Shown here one piece after another: positions 25,835 through 34,374 of a DNA stretch of 64,000 bases. The DNA is taken from the NCBI GenBank assembly GCA_020636255.1, contig JACJYE010000003.1, positions 124,001-188,000 on the forward strand, in the 5' to 3' direction. A program made the position numbers and the translations under genes. Origin of the DNA: Lewinellaceae bacterium (GTDB lineage Bacteria > Bacteroidota > Bacteroidia > Chitinophagales > Saprospiraceae). Within the stretch, counting starts at the first letter, position 1; each line of letters begins with the position of its first letter. A model generated the notes under the pieces. The model ran no database searches, had not been told where the DNA came from, and saw nothing but the letters and a program-made list of their open reading frames with translations.

Positions 25835-28660
25835 TTACTGCTTCACCACCTTCTCCACATAGATCTGCTTGCCATCCACTAATTGCAGGTAATACAAGCC
25901 GGCAGGCAGGCCAGTCATAGCCAGCTGATAACTGGCAGCCCCCCTTTCCACAGGCTGTACAAGCACGGCTTTGCCCGTGGCGTCCAGCAGGCGCAGCAGG
26001 GTTTCTGCCTGTCCCATTGGCGGCAGGGTAATATCTATCAGTCCGGATGTAGGGTTGGGCGCGAAGCGCAGGCGGTTATCGGTTAACGCCGGTTCTTCCG
26101 TACCGACCAGTTCAATACCCACTGCCGTACGCTCGCTCACGCACTCGAAACTAGGCTTCTGAATGCGCCAGTCGTAGAAATAATAGTAGCGGTCGGAGCC
26201 GAGCGTAGAGGTATTGAGGGAAAGCACTTCGTCTACCACATACGGATATTGGATGCCCGAGTCGGAGCGCTGCAGTCGGGGGCTGGCGTAACCAAACAGG
26301 GCCTGGTTGCTGGCCGTATTGGTCGTCAGCTTCAGCTCCGTTCCCGGTTCTACTTCAAACTCCAGGGCGATCACGGATTCGCCTACCGGAATGGCCACTT
26401 CTTTGCTCTGCAGCACGTTGCCGGAAGCATCCTGTAATTCGATGATGCGGCTGCCTTCCGTATCGGTGTACACTTTGACCGTATGCAGGGTGAAGGGGCT
26501 GTAACAGTCAAAAACGATATCTCCATTGAACTGGTTGCCGCTGTAGGCGCCGCCCTGATGCTCCGGCTGGCCGGTGGCGTACTGCTCGCCGGGGTACAGC
26601 GCTATGTTTTCAGCATAAAAAACGGTGTCGGATTGTATGGGCGTAGATAGCAGGTTGCCAAAAGCAAAAGGTTCGGTAGCATCCGGGCTTACATACCAGA
26701 AAACGTTGCTGCCCGTTACGCTAATCTCAGCAATAGTATCCACGAGCACCTCTGACTCCAGTTGCGGAGCTTCGGAAGGCAAAGCGGCCACCGTCACCGG
26801 GGCGGATGTGAACTCCTGGCACAGGCCCGGCGTCGTCACCGTATAATCGCCGGTTTCCGTCACCTCGATGGCCTGGCTGGTTTCGCCGTTCGACCAGCTG
26901 TAGCTCGGCGCATCCGAGGCGATGAGGGTAACAGAACCACCGGAACAGAACCTGATCTCGCCTTCCACTTCAATACCGGGCGTCGCATCGGGGTTAACGA
27001 TGATCTCCACGACAGGCGAAACGCCGAAGCAGGGCGAACCATCGGTAATGGTGACGTTGTAGGCCCCCTGTTCCGTCACTGCTATAGCTTGCGTCGTATC
27101 GCCGGTACTCCATTGGTAGAAGTAACCTTCCGGAGCGTAGAGCGTTACCGTATCACCATTGCAGATGGTGCTCGCCCCTTCCTGGGTGATGATGGCCGTA
27201 GGCGAAGTACAGGCATCTTCTACCAGGGTGACGAACTGGTTGGCCGACAGCTGTTCGTAATGGTCAACCACGCCGCTTGGCCAGCGCACGGTGAGCGAAT
27301 CCACCATGTCGTACTGCCCCAGGCCAAAGTGCTGTGTCAGGGTATTCATAATGCCGTAGCTCTCACCGGCGCGCACTTCGCGCACCTGCATGCCCCATCC
27401 GCCGTATATCTCTATCCGGGCTCCGATGCCATTGCGGTTGCTCTGCTCACCGATCAGGCTGACGGCAAAGAAGTTATTACCGCTGGCCGCATCGTTCAGC
27501 CATAGTACGTCATCAATACTGCTCGGCGTAGTGTATACCTGGGCATAGCCGCCATAGATATCCAGATAACCGTCGTGGTTGAGGTCGCCGATGGCGTAGG
27601 ACTCCATCCAGTTGTTGTCGAACAAACCCGTTATTTCGGTGAAGGTCTTATCGCCATTATTGTGAAAGAACTGGTGGCGCGTGCCTGCCACCAGGATGTC
27701 AACCCAGCCGTCATTGTCGAAATCGCGCATCACGCCCTGTAATGGCAGGCCCTGGACCACGACCCCACTGGCGCTGGTAATATCGGTAAAATGCCCGGCG
27801 CCGTCATTTTCCAGCAGCATACTGGGCACGTCGTGGTTGGTGATAAAACAATCGTAATCGCCGTCGTTGTCGATATCCTGAAAATCGGCCGTCCAGGACT
27901 GGGCGCCTATCTTGAGGTTGAAGGAATCGGCCATCTCGGTAAAATGCCCGGTACCGTCATTGACGAAAAGGGCGTTGATGCGGCGCGGGTCGGATGGGTT
28001 ATTAACCCCCTGGCGGCATTTGGCGATATAGAGGTCGGTATCGCCGTCGTTGTCAAAATCCGTCCAGATACTGCCGTAGTTACCGGAATTGTCGGAAGCG
28101 GGCACGGTGGCCATATCGATCCAGTCGTCGGCCGCCACGAAATGGCCGGTGCTGTCGTTGGCCCAAATGCGGCTTTCGCCGTCGTCGTGGCATGCGAAGT
28201 AGTCGATATAACCATCGTTGTTGATATCGGCAAGGTTAGAGCCCTGGACGAACATCCCGGCCCCGGGCAGGGTGCTCATCTCGAAAGCCGTGCCATTCTG
28301 AGTGGCATGCACCAGTTTGACGCCGTCATAACGGCCGCCGGTGACGACGTCGTTGTAACCGTCGTTGTCCACATCGGCGGCACACATGCTCCACTGGCTC
28401 TGCGCAGACACCTGGCCGAAGGTATAGTTAAGGAACTGGGCGTTGCCCAATTGCTGGTATTCAATTTGCAGCTCCCGCCCCTGCGACAGACGCACGATAT
28501 CATCGAGCCCGTCACCGTTCATGTCGAGCACAGCAATGGCTACCCCGCTGTGGAAATTGGGGTTGGTAAGGCGCTCATTGGCGTTCGTAAAACTGGCCTG
28601 CCCAGCGGAGAGCAGAGGGAGGGCAAGGAGAAAGCAGATAATGGCGTAAAGTTTTGACAT
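25835..28660 (-). CDS. FG-GAP/VCBS and UnbV surface protein with T9SS tail
   Basis: This 941-residue exported protein has a signal peptide (MSKLYAIICFLLALPLLSAGQ). Repeated FG-GAP/VCBS blades with calcium-binding loops follow (DMNGDGLDDIV, DVDNDGYNDVV, DFDNDGDTDLY, DIDNDGDYDCF, DFDNDGWVDILV, DLNHDGYLDIY), covering about residues 25-370. An ASPIC/UnbV domain comes next (NRNGIGARIEIYGGWGMQVREV, then LTVRWPSGVVDHYEQL). Two Ig-like sugar-binding or PKD-like modules and a T9SS type A sorting tail (FAPNPTSGLIDITLPP, PAGLYYLQLVDGKQIYVEKVVKQ) complete it. The propeller probably binds a surface ligand. The gene is divergent from tyrosine phenol-lyase. Confidence 0.92.
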   Translation of the reverse strand: MSKLYAIICFLLALPLLSAGQASFTNANERLTNPNFHSGVAIAVLDMNGDGLDDIVRLSQGRELQIEYQQLGNAQFLNYTFGQVSAQSQWSMCAADVDNDGYNDVVTGGRYDGVKLVHATQNGTAFEMSTLPGAGMFVQGSNLADINNDGYIDYFACHDDGESRIWANDSTGHFVAADDWIDMATVPASDNSGNYGSIWTDFDNDGDTDLYIAKCRQGVNNPSDPRRINALFVNDGTGHFTEMADSFNLKIGAQSWTADFQDIDNDGDYDCFITNHDVPSMLLENDGAGHFTDITSASGVVVQGLPLQGVMRDFDNDGWVDILVAGTRHQFFHNNGDKTFTEITGLFDNNWMESYAIGDLNHDGYLDIYGGYAQVYTTPSSIDDVLWLNDAASGNNFFAVSLIGEQSNRNGIGARIEIYGGWGMQVREVRAGESYGIMNTLTQHFGLGQYDMVDSLTVRWPSGVVDHYEQLSANQFVTLVEDACTSPTAIITQEGASTICNGDTVTLYAPEGYFYQWSTGDTTQAIAVTEQGAYNVTITDGSPCFGVSPVVEIIVNPDATPGIEVEGEIRFCSGGSVTLIASDAPSYSWSNGETSQAIEVTETGDYTVTTPGLCQEFTSAPVTVAALPSEAPQLESEVLVDTIAEISVTGSNVFWYVSPDATEPFAFGNLLSTPIQSDTVFYAENIALYPGEQYATGQPEHQGGAYSGNQFNGDIVFDCYSPFTLHTVKVYTDTEGSRIIELQDASGNVLQSKEVAIPVGESVIALEFEVEPGTELKLTTNTASNQALFGYASPRLQRSDSGIQYPYVVDEVLSLNTSTLGSDRYYYFYDWRIQKPSFECVSERTAVGIELVGTEEPALTDNRLRFAPNPTSGLIDITLPPMGQAETLLRLLDATGKAVLVQPVERGAASYQLAMTGLPAGLYYLQLVDGKQIYVEKVVKQ

Positions 28661-28966
28661 GTATTCGAGGTTTTATCAAGGGAGAGGTAGTGATGCATGT
28701 TACAAGTTGCATGTTGGAGCTTTCCCCGTAACCTGAAACATTTAACCTGAAACCTGGAACAGCCCAGGCTTCCATCCCGCCCTTTTGTTCACAATCAATT
28801 TGGGGCATGAAAATACGCTGCTTTAGCATGGCTGCAAAAGTTAATGTTCAAAAAGTAAGGAGGTTGTCAAAGGACACCTTTCACCGGTGACAAAAGTCTT
28901 TTCCGTGCAGTTGAAAATTCGGTATCATCGCCCTGAAAATTCATTTTTCCGAATAAAACCAATGAT
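28661..28966. other. Divergent intergenic region with short repeats
   Basis: These 306 bases hold two direct repeats: GCATGTT at 28695 and 28709, and AACCTGAAAC at 28730 and 28744. They also hold the inverted pair TTGTCA/TGACAA listed separately. Promoters of both flanking genes must lie here but none is clear. Confidence 0.4.
28864..28893 (+). promoter_or_regulatory. Possible operator upstream of tyrosine phenol-lyase
   Basis: TTGTCA and TGACAA form a 6-bp inverted pair 18 bases apart, and the perfect palindrome TCACCGGTGA (28881-28890) overlaps the right arm. The site is 74 bases before the start codon. Such symmetry could be a regulator site; no known box matches. Confidence 0.25.
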
Positions 28967-30379
28967 ATGAGCCTTCATCGATTCAGAACCATGGGCGAAC
29001 AGGCAGGGCGGCGCTCCTGGGCAGAGCCCTGGAAGATCAAAATGGTGGAACCCCTTCGAATGACCAGCCGGGCCGAACGGGAAAAGGCGATTGCCGAGGC
29101 TGGGTATAATACCTTCCTGCTACGCTCCGAAGACGTTTATATAGACCTGCTGACCGACAGTGGCACCAGTGCCATGAGCGACCGCCAGTGGGCCGGCATG
29201 ATGCTGGGCGACGAAGCCTATGCCGGCAGCGTCAACTTCTACCACCTCGAACAGGCCGTCCTGCAATACTACGGCTACCCCTTCCTGGTGCCTACCCACC
29301 AGGGGCGCGGCGCCGAGCACCTCATCAGCCAGGCCCTTATCAAGAAAGGGCAGTATGTACCCGGCAATATGTACTTCACCACCACCCGCCTGCACCAGGA
29401 GCTGGCCGGCGGCACTTTTGTCGACGTCATTATCGACGAAGCACACGACCCGCAAAGCCTGCACCCTTTCAAAGGCAATATCGGCCTCAACAAGCTGGAG
29501 CACCTGATCAAGGAACAGGGCGCTGAAAATATCGCCTACGTCAGCCTCGCAGGTACCGTCAATATGGCGGGAGGACAGCCAGTGAGCATGGCCAACGTGA
29601 AGGAACTGCGCCAGCTTTGCGACAAATACGGTATCCTGCTTATGCTCGACGCTACGCGTATGGTAGAAAACGCTTTTTTTATCCAAACCAGCGAAGAAGG
29701 GTATCAGGATAAAACAGTGGCCGAGATCCTGCTCGAATTCTGCAGCTATACCGACGGCGCCTGGATGAGTGGCAAAAAGGACCACCTGGTCAACATCGGT
29801 GGCTGGCTGGCCGTTCGTGACGAAGGCCTGTTCGACGAGCTGCGCAACCTGGTCGTGGTGTACGAAGGCCTGCACACCTATGGCGGCATGGCCGGGCGCG
29901 ATATGGAAGCCATGGCCATCGGCATCGGCGAATCGGTACAGGACGACCACATCCGCGCCCGCGTCGGGCAGGTGCTTTACCTGGGGCAGCTGCTCACCGA
30001 CTGGGATATACCCATCGTACAACCCGTGGGCGGGCATGCTATTTTCCTTGATGCCCGGCGCTTTTACCCCCATATCCCACAGGATCAGTTCCCTGCCCAG
30101 TTGCTGGCAGCGCAGCTGTACCTCGACTCCGGCATCCGCAGCATGGAACGCGGCATCGTAAGTGCGGGCAGAGACCCCAAAACAGGCAACCACCGCTTCC
30201 CGAAGCTCGAGCTCACCCGCCTTACCATCCCGAGGCGCGTTTATACCGAAGCGCACATGGACGTCGTCGCCGAATCGGTCAGAGAAGTATACGAACAGCG
30301 TATGGATGCCAGGGGCCTGAAAATGGTATACGAACCCCAAAGGCTGCGGTTCTTCCAGGCGCGGTTCGAACCCATATAG
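28967..30379 (+). CDS. tpl: Tyrosine phenol-lyase (beta-tyrosinase)
   Basis: This 470-residue PLP enzyme cleaves L-tyrosine to phenol, pyruvate and ammonia, reversibly. It belongs to the tryptophanase/tyrosine phenol-lyase family; PLP-Lys lies in AWMSGKKDHLVNIGG near residue 270. Three places separate the two enzymes and all favour TPL. The block NMYFTTTRLHQE has Thr where tryptophanase has Asp. GIRSMERGIVSAGR carries the TPL Arg where tryptophanase has Ile. YEPQRLRFFQARFEPI has Phe where tryptophanase has His. These comparisons with the Citrobacter freundii and E. coli enzymes are from memory. The N-terminus is about 10 residues longer than in C. freundii. It stands alone, without a transporter or regulator beside it. 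Confidence 0.9.
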   Translation: MSLHRFRTMGEQAGRRSWAEPWKIKMVEPLRMTSRAEREKAIAEAGYNTFLLRSEDVYIDLLTDSGTSAMSDRQWAGMMLGDEAYAGSVNFYHLEQAVLQYYGYPFLVPTHQGRGAEHLISQALIKKGQYVPGNMYFTTTRLHQELAGGTFVDVIIDEAHDPQSLHPFKGNIGLNKLEHLIKEQGAENIAYVSLAGTVNMAGGQPVSMANVKELRQLCDKYGILLMLDATRMVENAFFIQTSEEGYQDKTVAEILLEFCSYTDGAWMSGKKDHLVNIGGWLAVRDEGLFDELRNLVVVYEGLHTYGGMAGRDMEAMAIGIGESVQDDHIRARVGQVLYLGQLLTDWDIPIVQPVGGHAIFLDARRFYPHIPQDQFPAQLLAAQLYLDSGIRSMERGIVSAGRDPKTGNHRFPKLELTRLTIPRRVYTEAHMDVVAESVREVYEQRMDARGLKMVYEPQRLRFFQARFEPI

Positions 30380-30407
30380 CAGTTTACTGGCAGTAATGCC
30401 ACAAAAA

Positions 30408-30432
30408 GAGCCCCGGATCTGGGCCGGGGCTC
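30408..30432 (+). terminator. Hairpin terminator after tpl
   Basis: A 9-bp stem (GAGCCCCGG with CCGGGGCTC) with a 7-base loop, 29 bases past the tpl stop codon. There is no T-run after it, so it may act together with the next hairpin. Confidence 0.55.
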
Positions 30433-30505
30433 GCCATATACAAGTTTCCACGCAATATCACTCAAAAAGCTTATGCCAGGTCATTTTGCCTATCTGACAA
30501 AGCAA

Positions 30506-30534
30506 AAAAGCCCGGGGCCGCAGCCCGGGCTTTT
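30506..30534. terminator. Bidirectional terminator
   Basis: An 11-bp stem (AAAAGCCCGGG with CCCGGGCTTTT) with A-rich and T-rich flanks on the two sides, lying between the convergent tpl gene and the DinB-like gene. It should work in both directions. Confidence 0.8.
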
Positions 30535-30576
30535 AATTTTCCGAAAACCGTGAAGCGCACATACATGGGCCTGCTA

Positions 30577-31104
30577 TCAGCCTGTATGACGGCTCTCTGC
30601 TATTATCCTAAGGTGTTCCAGATGGTGGCGGCTATGCCAGTCGTAAAGCGCCAGGAATTCGAGCAGCGATACATCTCTGTGATGCTCGGGATGGAAACCG
30701 GTGCGTTCCCACTGCGGGCCGGAAATACCCTCCAGCAGGCTCACCCAACGCCGGTGCAGGCCGTCCAGGATGGACAAGGAAGCTTCAACCGGTGCGAAAT
30801 AAGTATCTTGGAGCTCCGCCCACAATTTCTCCTCATAAGTTTTCAAAACGGGTTTTTCTTCCGTGAGTATCAATTTGAACCTTATATAGGCATTCATGTG
30901 GCTGTCGGCAATATGGTGTATGAGCTGCCGGGCAGACCAGCCGCCGGGGCGGTACGACTGTTCCAGTTGCGCTTCTGTGAAATGTTCCACTACTCCACGC
31001 AAGCGCTCCGGCAGCCGGCGTATCGTATCGATGTAGCCGTTTCTTTGCGCTTCGCCATAAGGCTGATATTTAAATTCTCCGATCGGATATTGCTGTTCGT
31101 ACAT
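30577..31104 (-). CDS. DinB/YfiT-like metal-binding protein
   Basis: This 175-residue protein belongs to the DinB superfamily, YfiT type: four helices with a metal site. The metal-binding histidines are seen in ARQLIHHIADSHMN (near residue 63) and LYDWHSRHHLEHL (near residue 157). Relatives include bacillithiol-type S-transferases and proteins annotated as putative metal-dependent hydrolases. The substrate here is unknown. The N-terminal YPIGEFKY is typical for the YfiT subgroup. The gene is single and convergent with tpl. Confidence 0.88.
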   Translation of the reverse strand: MYEQQYPIGEFKYQPYGEAQRNGYIDTIRRLPERLRGVVEHFTEAQLEQSYRPGGWSARQLIHHIADSHMNAYIRFKLILTEEKPVLKTYEEKLWAELQDTYFAPVEASLSILDGLHRRWVSLLEGISGPQWERTGFHPEHHRDVSLLEFLALYDWHSRHHLEHLRIIAESRHTG

Positions 31105-31409
31105 TATGAATGGTTGTTTTTATTTTTTTAAAACACCTGTATTGCGTTTAACTTGTTGGCTTTCAAAACAATAAAACAACATTGTAATTTTTATTCTATC
31201 GGCAATAAATAGAAAAATATTTAAATCGAACTAAAAGAAACACCCAAACCCCCTGACAAAACTAACATTGTCTTAATCGCTTTTTCATTTGTTTCTTTTC
31301 GTTTTTTTTGCAATTAAAAAAAAATGCCGTTCATTTGCATCCAATTTAATACTAAAGAGCGTTGTATTTATAATGCTTCTTTCTATTTTCTAAAAAATGT
31401 GATCCTACT
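31105..31409. other. Very AT-rich divergent intergenic region
   Basis: These 305 bases have long A and T runs, unlike the surrounding DNA. They separate the DinB-like gene from the AT-hook protein. I see no gene. A promoter is expected, but the AT bias makes any single match uninformative. Confidence 0.45.
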
Positions 31410-32174
31410 ATGAATTTTTCCAATTTAACACCTTTAGAAATACAAGACCTGATTAATTCTTACCGCTCTGAGTTGCGCAAGCTGGAATTCCAGGTACAGC
31501 ATACGGCCGGGCTGCTTCAACAACTGGAAACGGCCCTTGCCAAAGCGGACACCGTGCTGGTCAATACGCCAACCGTTACGAGCGCTCCTGCTCAGGCAGA
31601 GGCAAAGCCTAGGCGGGGCCGCGGTAGGGCCAAGCAGGCCGGCGAGCAAGCCGCACCCAAAACCAAACCCGCAGGCCGCAGAGGCCGCCCGCGTAAAGCC
31701 AAGCCCGAAACTGCTGCGAAAGAAGCCCCCCAGGCCACTGCTGAGGTAACTGCCGAACCACAAGCAAAAGCCAAAGCCCCCAGAGGCCCGAAAAAAGCCG
31801 GCAAAGCGCCGAAGGCAGCAGCGAAAGCAAAAAAAGAAACGGCAGCGAAAAAAGAACCAAAGGCAAAAGCAGAAGGGAAAAAAGCTCCGGGAAGGCAAGA
31901 ACGCCTCTCCCCTATTGACAACCTGGTGATCGAAAGCCTGAAAGGCCAGCAAAAAGCGCTGATCACCAGCGAATTTGTAGATATTATCAAACAAAACCCC
32001 AGCATCAAGAGCGGCGAGGCCCAGGTAAAGGTGAAATTAAACCGCAGCCTCCACAAACTGGCCAATAAGAAAGGTATGTTGGTTAAAGTGGAATACCCTG
32101 GCCGCGGCTACGCTTACGCCCTCAACGAATGGGTGAACAATAAGGGCGAGCTGCCGAAGAAATACGCTCATTAA
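31410..32174 (+). CDS. AT-hook, histone-H1-like DNA-binding protein
   Basis: This 254-residue protein has three parts. Residues 1-50 form a coiled-coil-like helix (SYRSELRKLEFQVQHTAGLLQQLETALAKA is the run). Residues about 65-160 are a Lys/Ala/Pro-rich tail like eukaryotic histone H1, containing AT-hook cores GRRGRPRKAK and RRGRGRAK. Residues about 165-250 are a folded domain (IDNLVIESLKGQQKALI, then YPGRGYAYAL) that looks like a winged helix. It probably binds the minor groove of AT-rich DNA and helps organise the nucleoid. The 305-base AT-rich region upstream may be a site of self-binding. A chromatin role is inferred from composition. Confidence 0.75.
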   Translation: MNFSNLTPLEIQDLINSYRSELRKLEFQVQHTAGLLQQLETALAKADTVLVNTPTVTSAPAQAEAKPRRGRGRAKQAGEQAAPKTKPAGRRGRPRKAKPETAAKEAPQATAEVTAEPQAKAKAPRGPKKAGKAPKAAAKAKKETAAKKEPKAKAEGKKAPGRQERLSPIDNLVIESLKGQQKALITSEFVDIIKQNPSIKSGEAQVKVKLNRSLHKLANKKGMLVKVEYPGRGYAYALNEWVNNKGELPKKYAH

Positions 32175-32363
32175 TCCTATGCCAGGATTTTAGGTTAGGG
32201 ATTAGATGGATTGCCAGGATTTGTGGAGGGGGCCAAACCTGATGCATACCATTTGCCCTGAGAAATAGCATTAGATAAACATGAGTCATGTTTTTTTCTG
32301 TTGCGGCTTGCAAGGAAGGGCCGGAATGGTTAATATTGTAGTCCGTTATCGATACGGGCATTT

Positions 32364-32436
32364 GCGGCAGTAGCTCAGTTGGTAGAGCATCAGCTTCCCA
32401 AGCTGAGGGTCGCGAGTTCGAGTCTCGTTTGCCGCT
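32364..32436 (+). tRNA. tRNA-Gly (anticodon CCC)
   Basis: A 73-base cloverleaf. The 7-bp acceptor stem (GCGGCAG with TTGCCGC; one G-T) leaves discriminator T. The D arm is GCTCAGTTGGTAGAGC. The anticodon stem TCAGC/GCTGA holds loop TTCCCAA, so the anticodon is CCC. The T arm has loop TTCGAGT. CCA is not encoded. A strong terminator follows eight bases later. Confidence 0.95.
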
Positions 32437-32443
32437 CATAATA

Positions 32444-32477
32444 AACAGGGCGCTGTTGGCCTCAACAGCGCCCTGTT
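32444..32477 (+). terminator. Strong terminator after tRNA-Gly
   Basis: A 15-bp perfect stem (AACAGGGCGCTGTTG with CAACAGCGCCCTGTT), loop GCCT, followed by CAGTTTTTTT. Confidence 0.9.
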
Positions 32478-32510
32478 CAGTTTTTTTCACCCTATAACCC
32501 TTTACTATCC

Positions 32511-32666
32511 ATGCAAGAACTCGAATTAACGCTTACCGTCGAAGAAGTCAACCAAATCCTGGAAGCCCTTGGAAATCAGCCCTTCAAATCAGTGTTCGCC
32601 CTGATCGGGAAGATACAACGCCAGGCAGGAGAACAGCTCCAGGGTGGCGAGCTGCCGCCGGCATAG
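32511..32666 (+). CDS. Small 51-residue helical protein
   Basis: An ATG-to-TAG frame of 51 codons reads MQELELTLTVEEVNQILEAL, then GNQPFKSVFALIGKIQRQAG and EQLQGGELPPA. It resembles a small family seen in phages and bacteria with the pattern TxEEVNxILxALGxxPFxxVxxLIxKIxxQAxxQL; that recollection is not checked. It is likely a single helical hairpin. It sits between the tRNA terminator and a terminator 10 bases after its stop, so it looks like an independent transcript. No function can be assigned. Confidence 0.65.
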   Translation: MQELELTLTVEEVNQILEALGNQPFKSVFALIGKIQRQAGEQLQGGELPPA

Positions 32667-32675
32667 CCTATTATT

Positions 32676-32701
32676 CCCGCGGGTTTGAACAAACCCGCGG
32701 G
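32676..32701. terminator. Terminator between small protein and flotillin gene
   Basis: An 11-bp perfect stem (CCCGCGGGTTT with AAACCCGCGGG) with loop GAAC, between two convergent genes. Confidence 0.75.
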
Positions 32702-32712
32702 GATAAAAAGGC

Positions 32713-34362
32713 TTACTTCTCCTTCTCCTCCGCCTTCGGCTTCTCTCCATTCTCCACCTGTTCCGTGTTCTTCGCCAGGTATTCGGGCAGGTTCAGGCCC
32801 GACTGGTTCATGAACTCGCTCAGGGCAGGGATGGATTTGAACAGGCCGCTCAGGAAACTGGAAGTCCCCTGGCCGTCGCCACCGTCGAAAACGGTCACCT
32901 TGTCGAACTTGATGTTCTTGATCGCCTCAGCCTGTATCTTGGCCAGTTCCGGTATCTTGTCCACGAGCAGCAGGCCGATAGCAGCCTGCGCGTTGCCGTT
33001 TGCGGCATCTACGAGCTTCTGGAAACCGGTGGCTTGTGCATCCAGCACCTTTTTGATCCCTTCAGCCTGGGCCTGGTAATGGGCCAGCACAGCTGATGCC
33101 TCCCCTTCTGCTACTTTGCGCTTCTGCTCCGCCTCCGCTTCCGCGGCGATCACGGTCTTTTCCTTATTGATCTGGGACTGTACCACCTCGTTGGCGCGGC
33201 GGGCGGCCAACTCACGATCCTTGCGGGCATCTTCGGCCTCTTTCTGGGCCAGGAAGGCCAGCTTCTGAGCTTCTGCCTCTGCTGTTTGTTCCGCTACGAT
33301 AGCGCTCTTGTTGGCTTCGGCCACTCTTTGCCTGCGTTCGGCGTCCGACAAGGCGATCTGCACATCCGCCAGGTTCTTGCCCTTGGTCGCTTCGGCCTGG
33401 GCGTTTTTTTCGCCGATCTCGGCAGCAGAATTCGCAGCGGCCACCTTGATACGCCGTTCTCTGTCCGCTTCCATCTCGCCGATCTCGGCGGCCGTATTCG
33501 CAGTGGCCACTCGGGTACGGCGGTCTCTGTCGGCCTCTTTTTCACCGATCTCAGCTTCCGATTCCGCAGCGGCCACCAGGGTACGCCGCTCCTTGGCCGC
33601 TTCGGCCTGGCCAATAGCGCCGGTGCGTTCCTCTCTGGCCACCTTCACCTTGGCTTCGTTGATGGCCTTGGCGGCAGCCTCCTGCCCCAGGGCCTTGATG
33701 TAACTCGACTCATCGTGAATATCCGTCACGTTGACGTTGATGAGGTCGAGGCCGATCTTGTGAAGCTCATTGCCCACGTGCTCATATACAGAGGTGACGA
33801 ACTTGTCGCGGTCGGCGTTCAGTTCCTCAATATCCATATTGGCGATCACCAGGCGCATCTGGCCCATGATGATATCGTGCGCCAGCGAGCGGATCGTTTC
33901 CTTGGGCATGCCCAGCAGGCGCTCGGCAGCCGCTTTCATCAAGACCGGCTCATTGCTGATAGCGACCGTAAACTGGGCAGGCACCGATACCCGGATGTTC
34001 TGTTTGGACAATGCATCCTGCAGGTTCACATCGATCGACATCGGCTGGAGGTCGAGGTACTGAAAGTCCTGAATGACAGGCCATACAAAGGCCGCGCCGC
34101 CGTGGATACATTTGGCGCTGCCCTGTCCCGTTCTACCGTAAATCACCAGGATCTTATCGGACGGGCAACGGCGGTAACGCGAAATGAAGAACCAGAGCAG
34201 CATTAGGAAAACGGCAATGACCACCAGTATAGGTAGTACGATCGACATGCTGCTGCCCATCAGCCCGTCATCGTATTGGGCAAGCAGCGGTGTGGCGAGC
34301 AAGAGTATAGCCCCCAGCATCAGGAGCCTGGTAACACGAAAAGTGAGAATGCGAGCTATCAT
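32713..34362 (-). CDS. Flotillin-like SPFH protein
   Basis: This 549-residue membrane protein belongs to the flotillin/YqiK group. It starts with hydrophobic segments (MLGAILLLATPLLA, then SIVLPILVVIAVFLMLLWFF). A SPFH/band-7 domain follows (CIHGGAAFVWPVIQDFQYLDL to DLINVNVTDIHDES), then a long Ala/Glu-rich coiled coil, residues about 215-430. Three tandem blocks of about 22 residues stand out there, each containing AEIGE(K/M)xAD. The C-terminal part (QAAIGLLLVDKIPELAKIQAEA) is flotillin-like. Flotillins form membrane microdomain scaffolds. It follows an NfeD-like gene by 12 bases, the standard flotillin-NfeD pair. Confidence 0.93.
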   Translation of the reverse strand: MIARILTFRVTRLLMLGAILLLATPLLAQYDDGLMGSSMSIVLPILVVIAVFLMLLWFFISRYRRCPSDKILVIYGRTGQGSAKCIHGGAAFVWPVIQDFQYLDLQPMSIDVNLQDALSKQNIRVSVPAQFTVAISNEPVLMKAAAERLLGMPKETIRSLAHDIIMGQMRLVIANMDIEELNADRDKFVTSVYEHVGNELHKIGLDLINVNVTDIHDESSYIKALGQEAAAKAINEAKVKVAREERTGAIGQAEAAKERRTLVAAAESEAEIGEKEADRDRRTRVATANTAAEIGEMEADRERRIKVAAANSAAEIGEKNAQAEATKGKNLADVQIALSDAERRQRVAEANKSAIVAEQTAEAEAQKLAFLAQKEAEDARKDRELAARRANEVVQSQINKEKTVIAAEAEAEQKRKVAEGEASAVLAHYQAQAEGIKKVLDAQATGFQKLVDAANGNAQAAIGLLLVDKIPELAKIQAEAIKNIKFDKVTVFDGGDGQGTSSFLSGLFKSIPALSEFMNQSGLNLPEYLAKNTEQVENGEKPKAEEKEK

Positions 34363-34374
34363 GTTTTGGTTTTT

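Noticed and set aside
32122..32490. Minus-strand frame over the tRNA reading KRDSNSRPSAWEADALPTELLPQ
   Set aside because: This is the well-known false protein made by translating the reverse strand of a tRNA gene.
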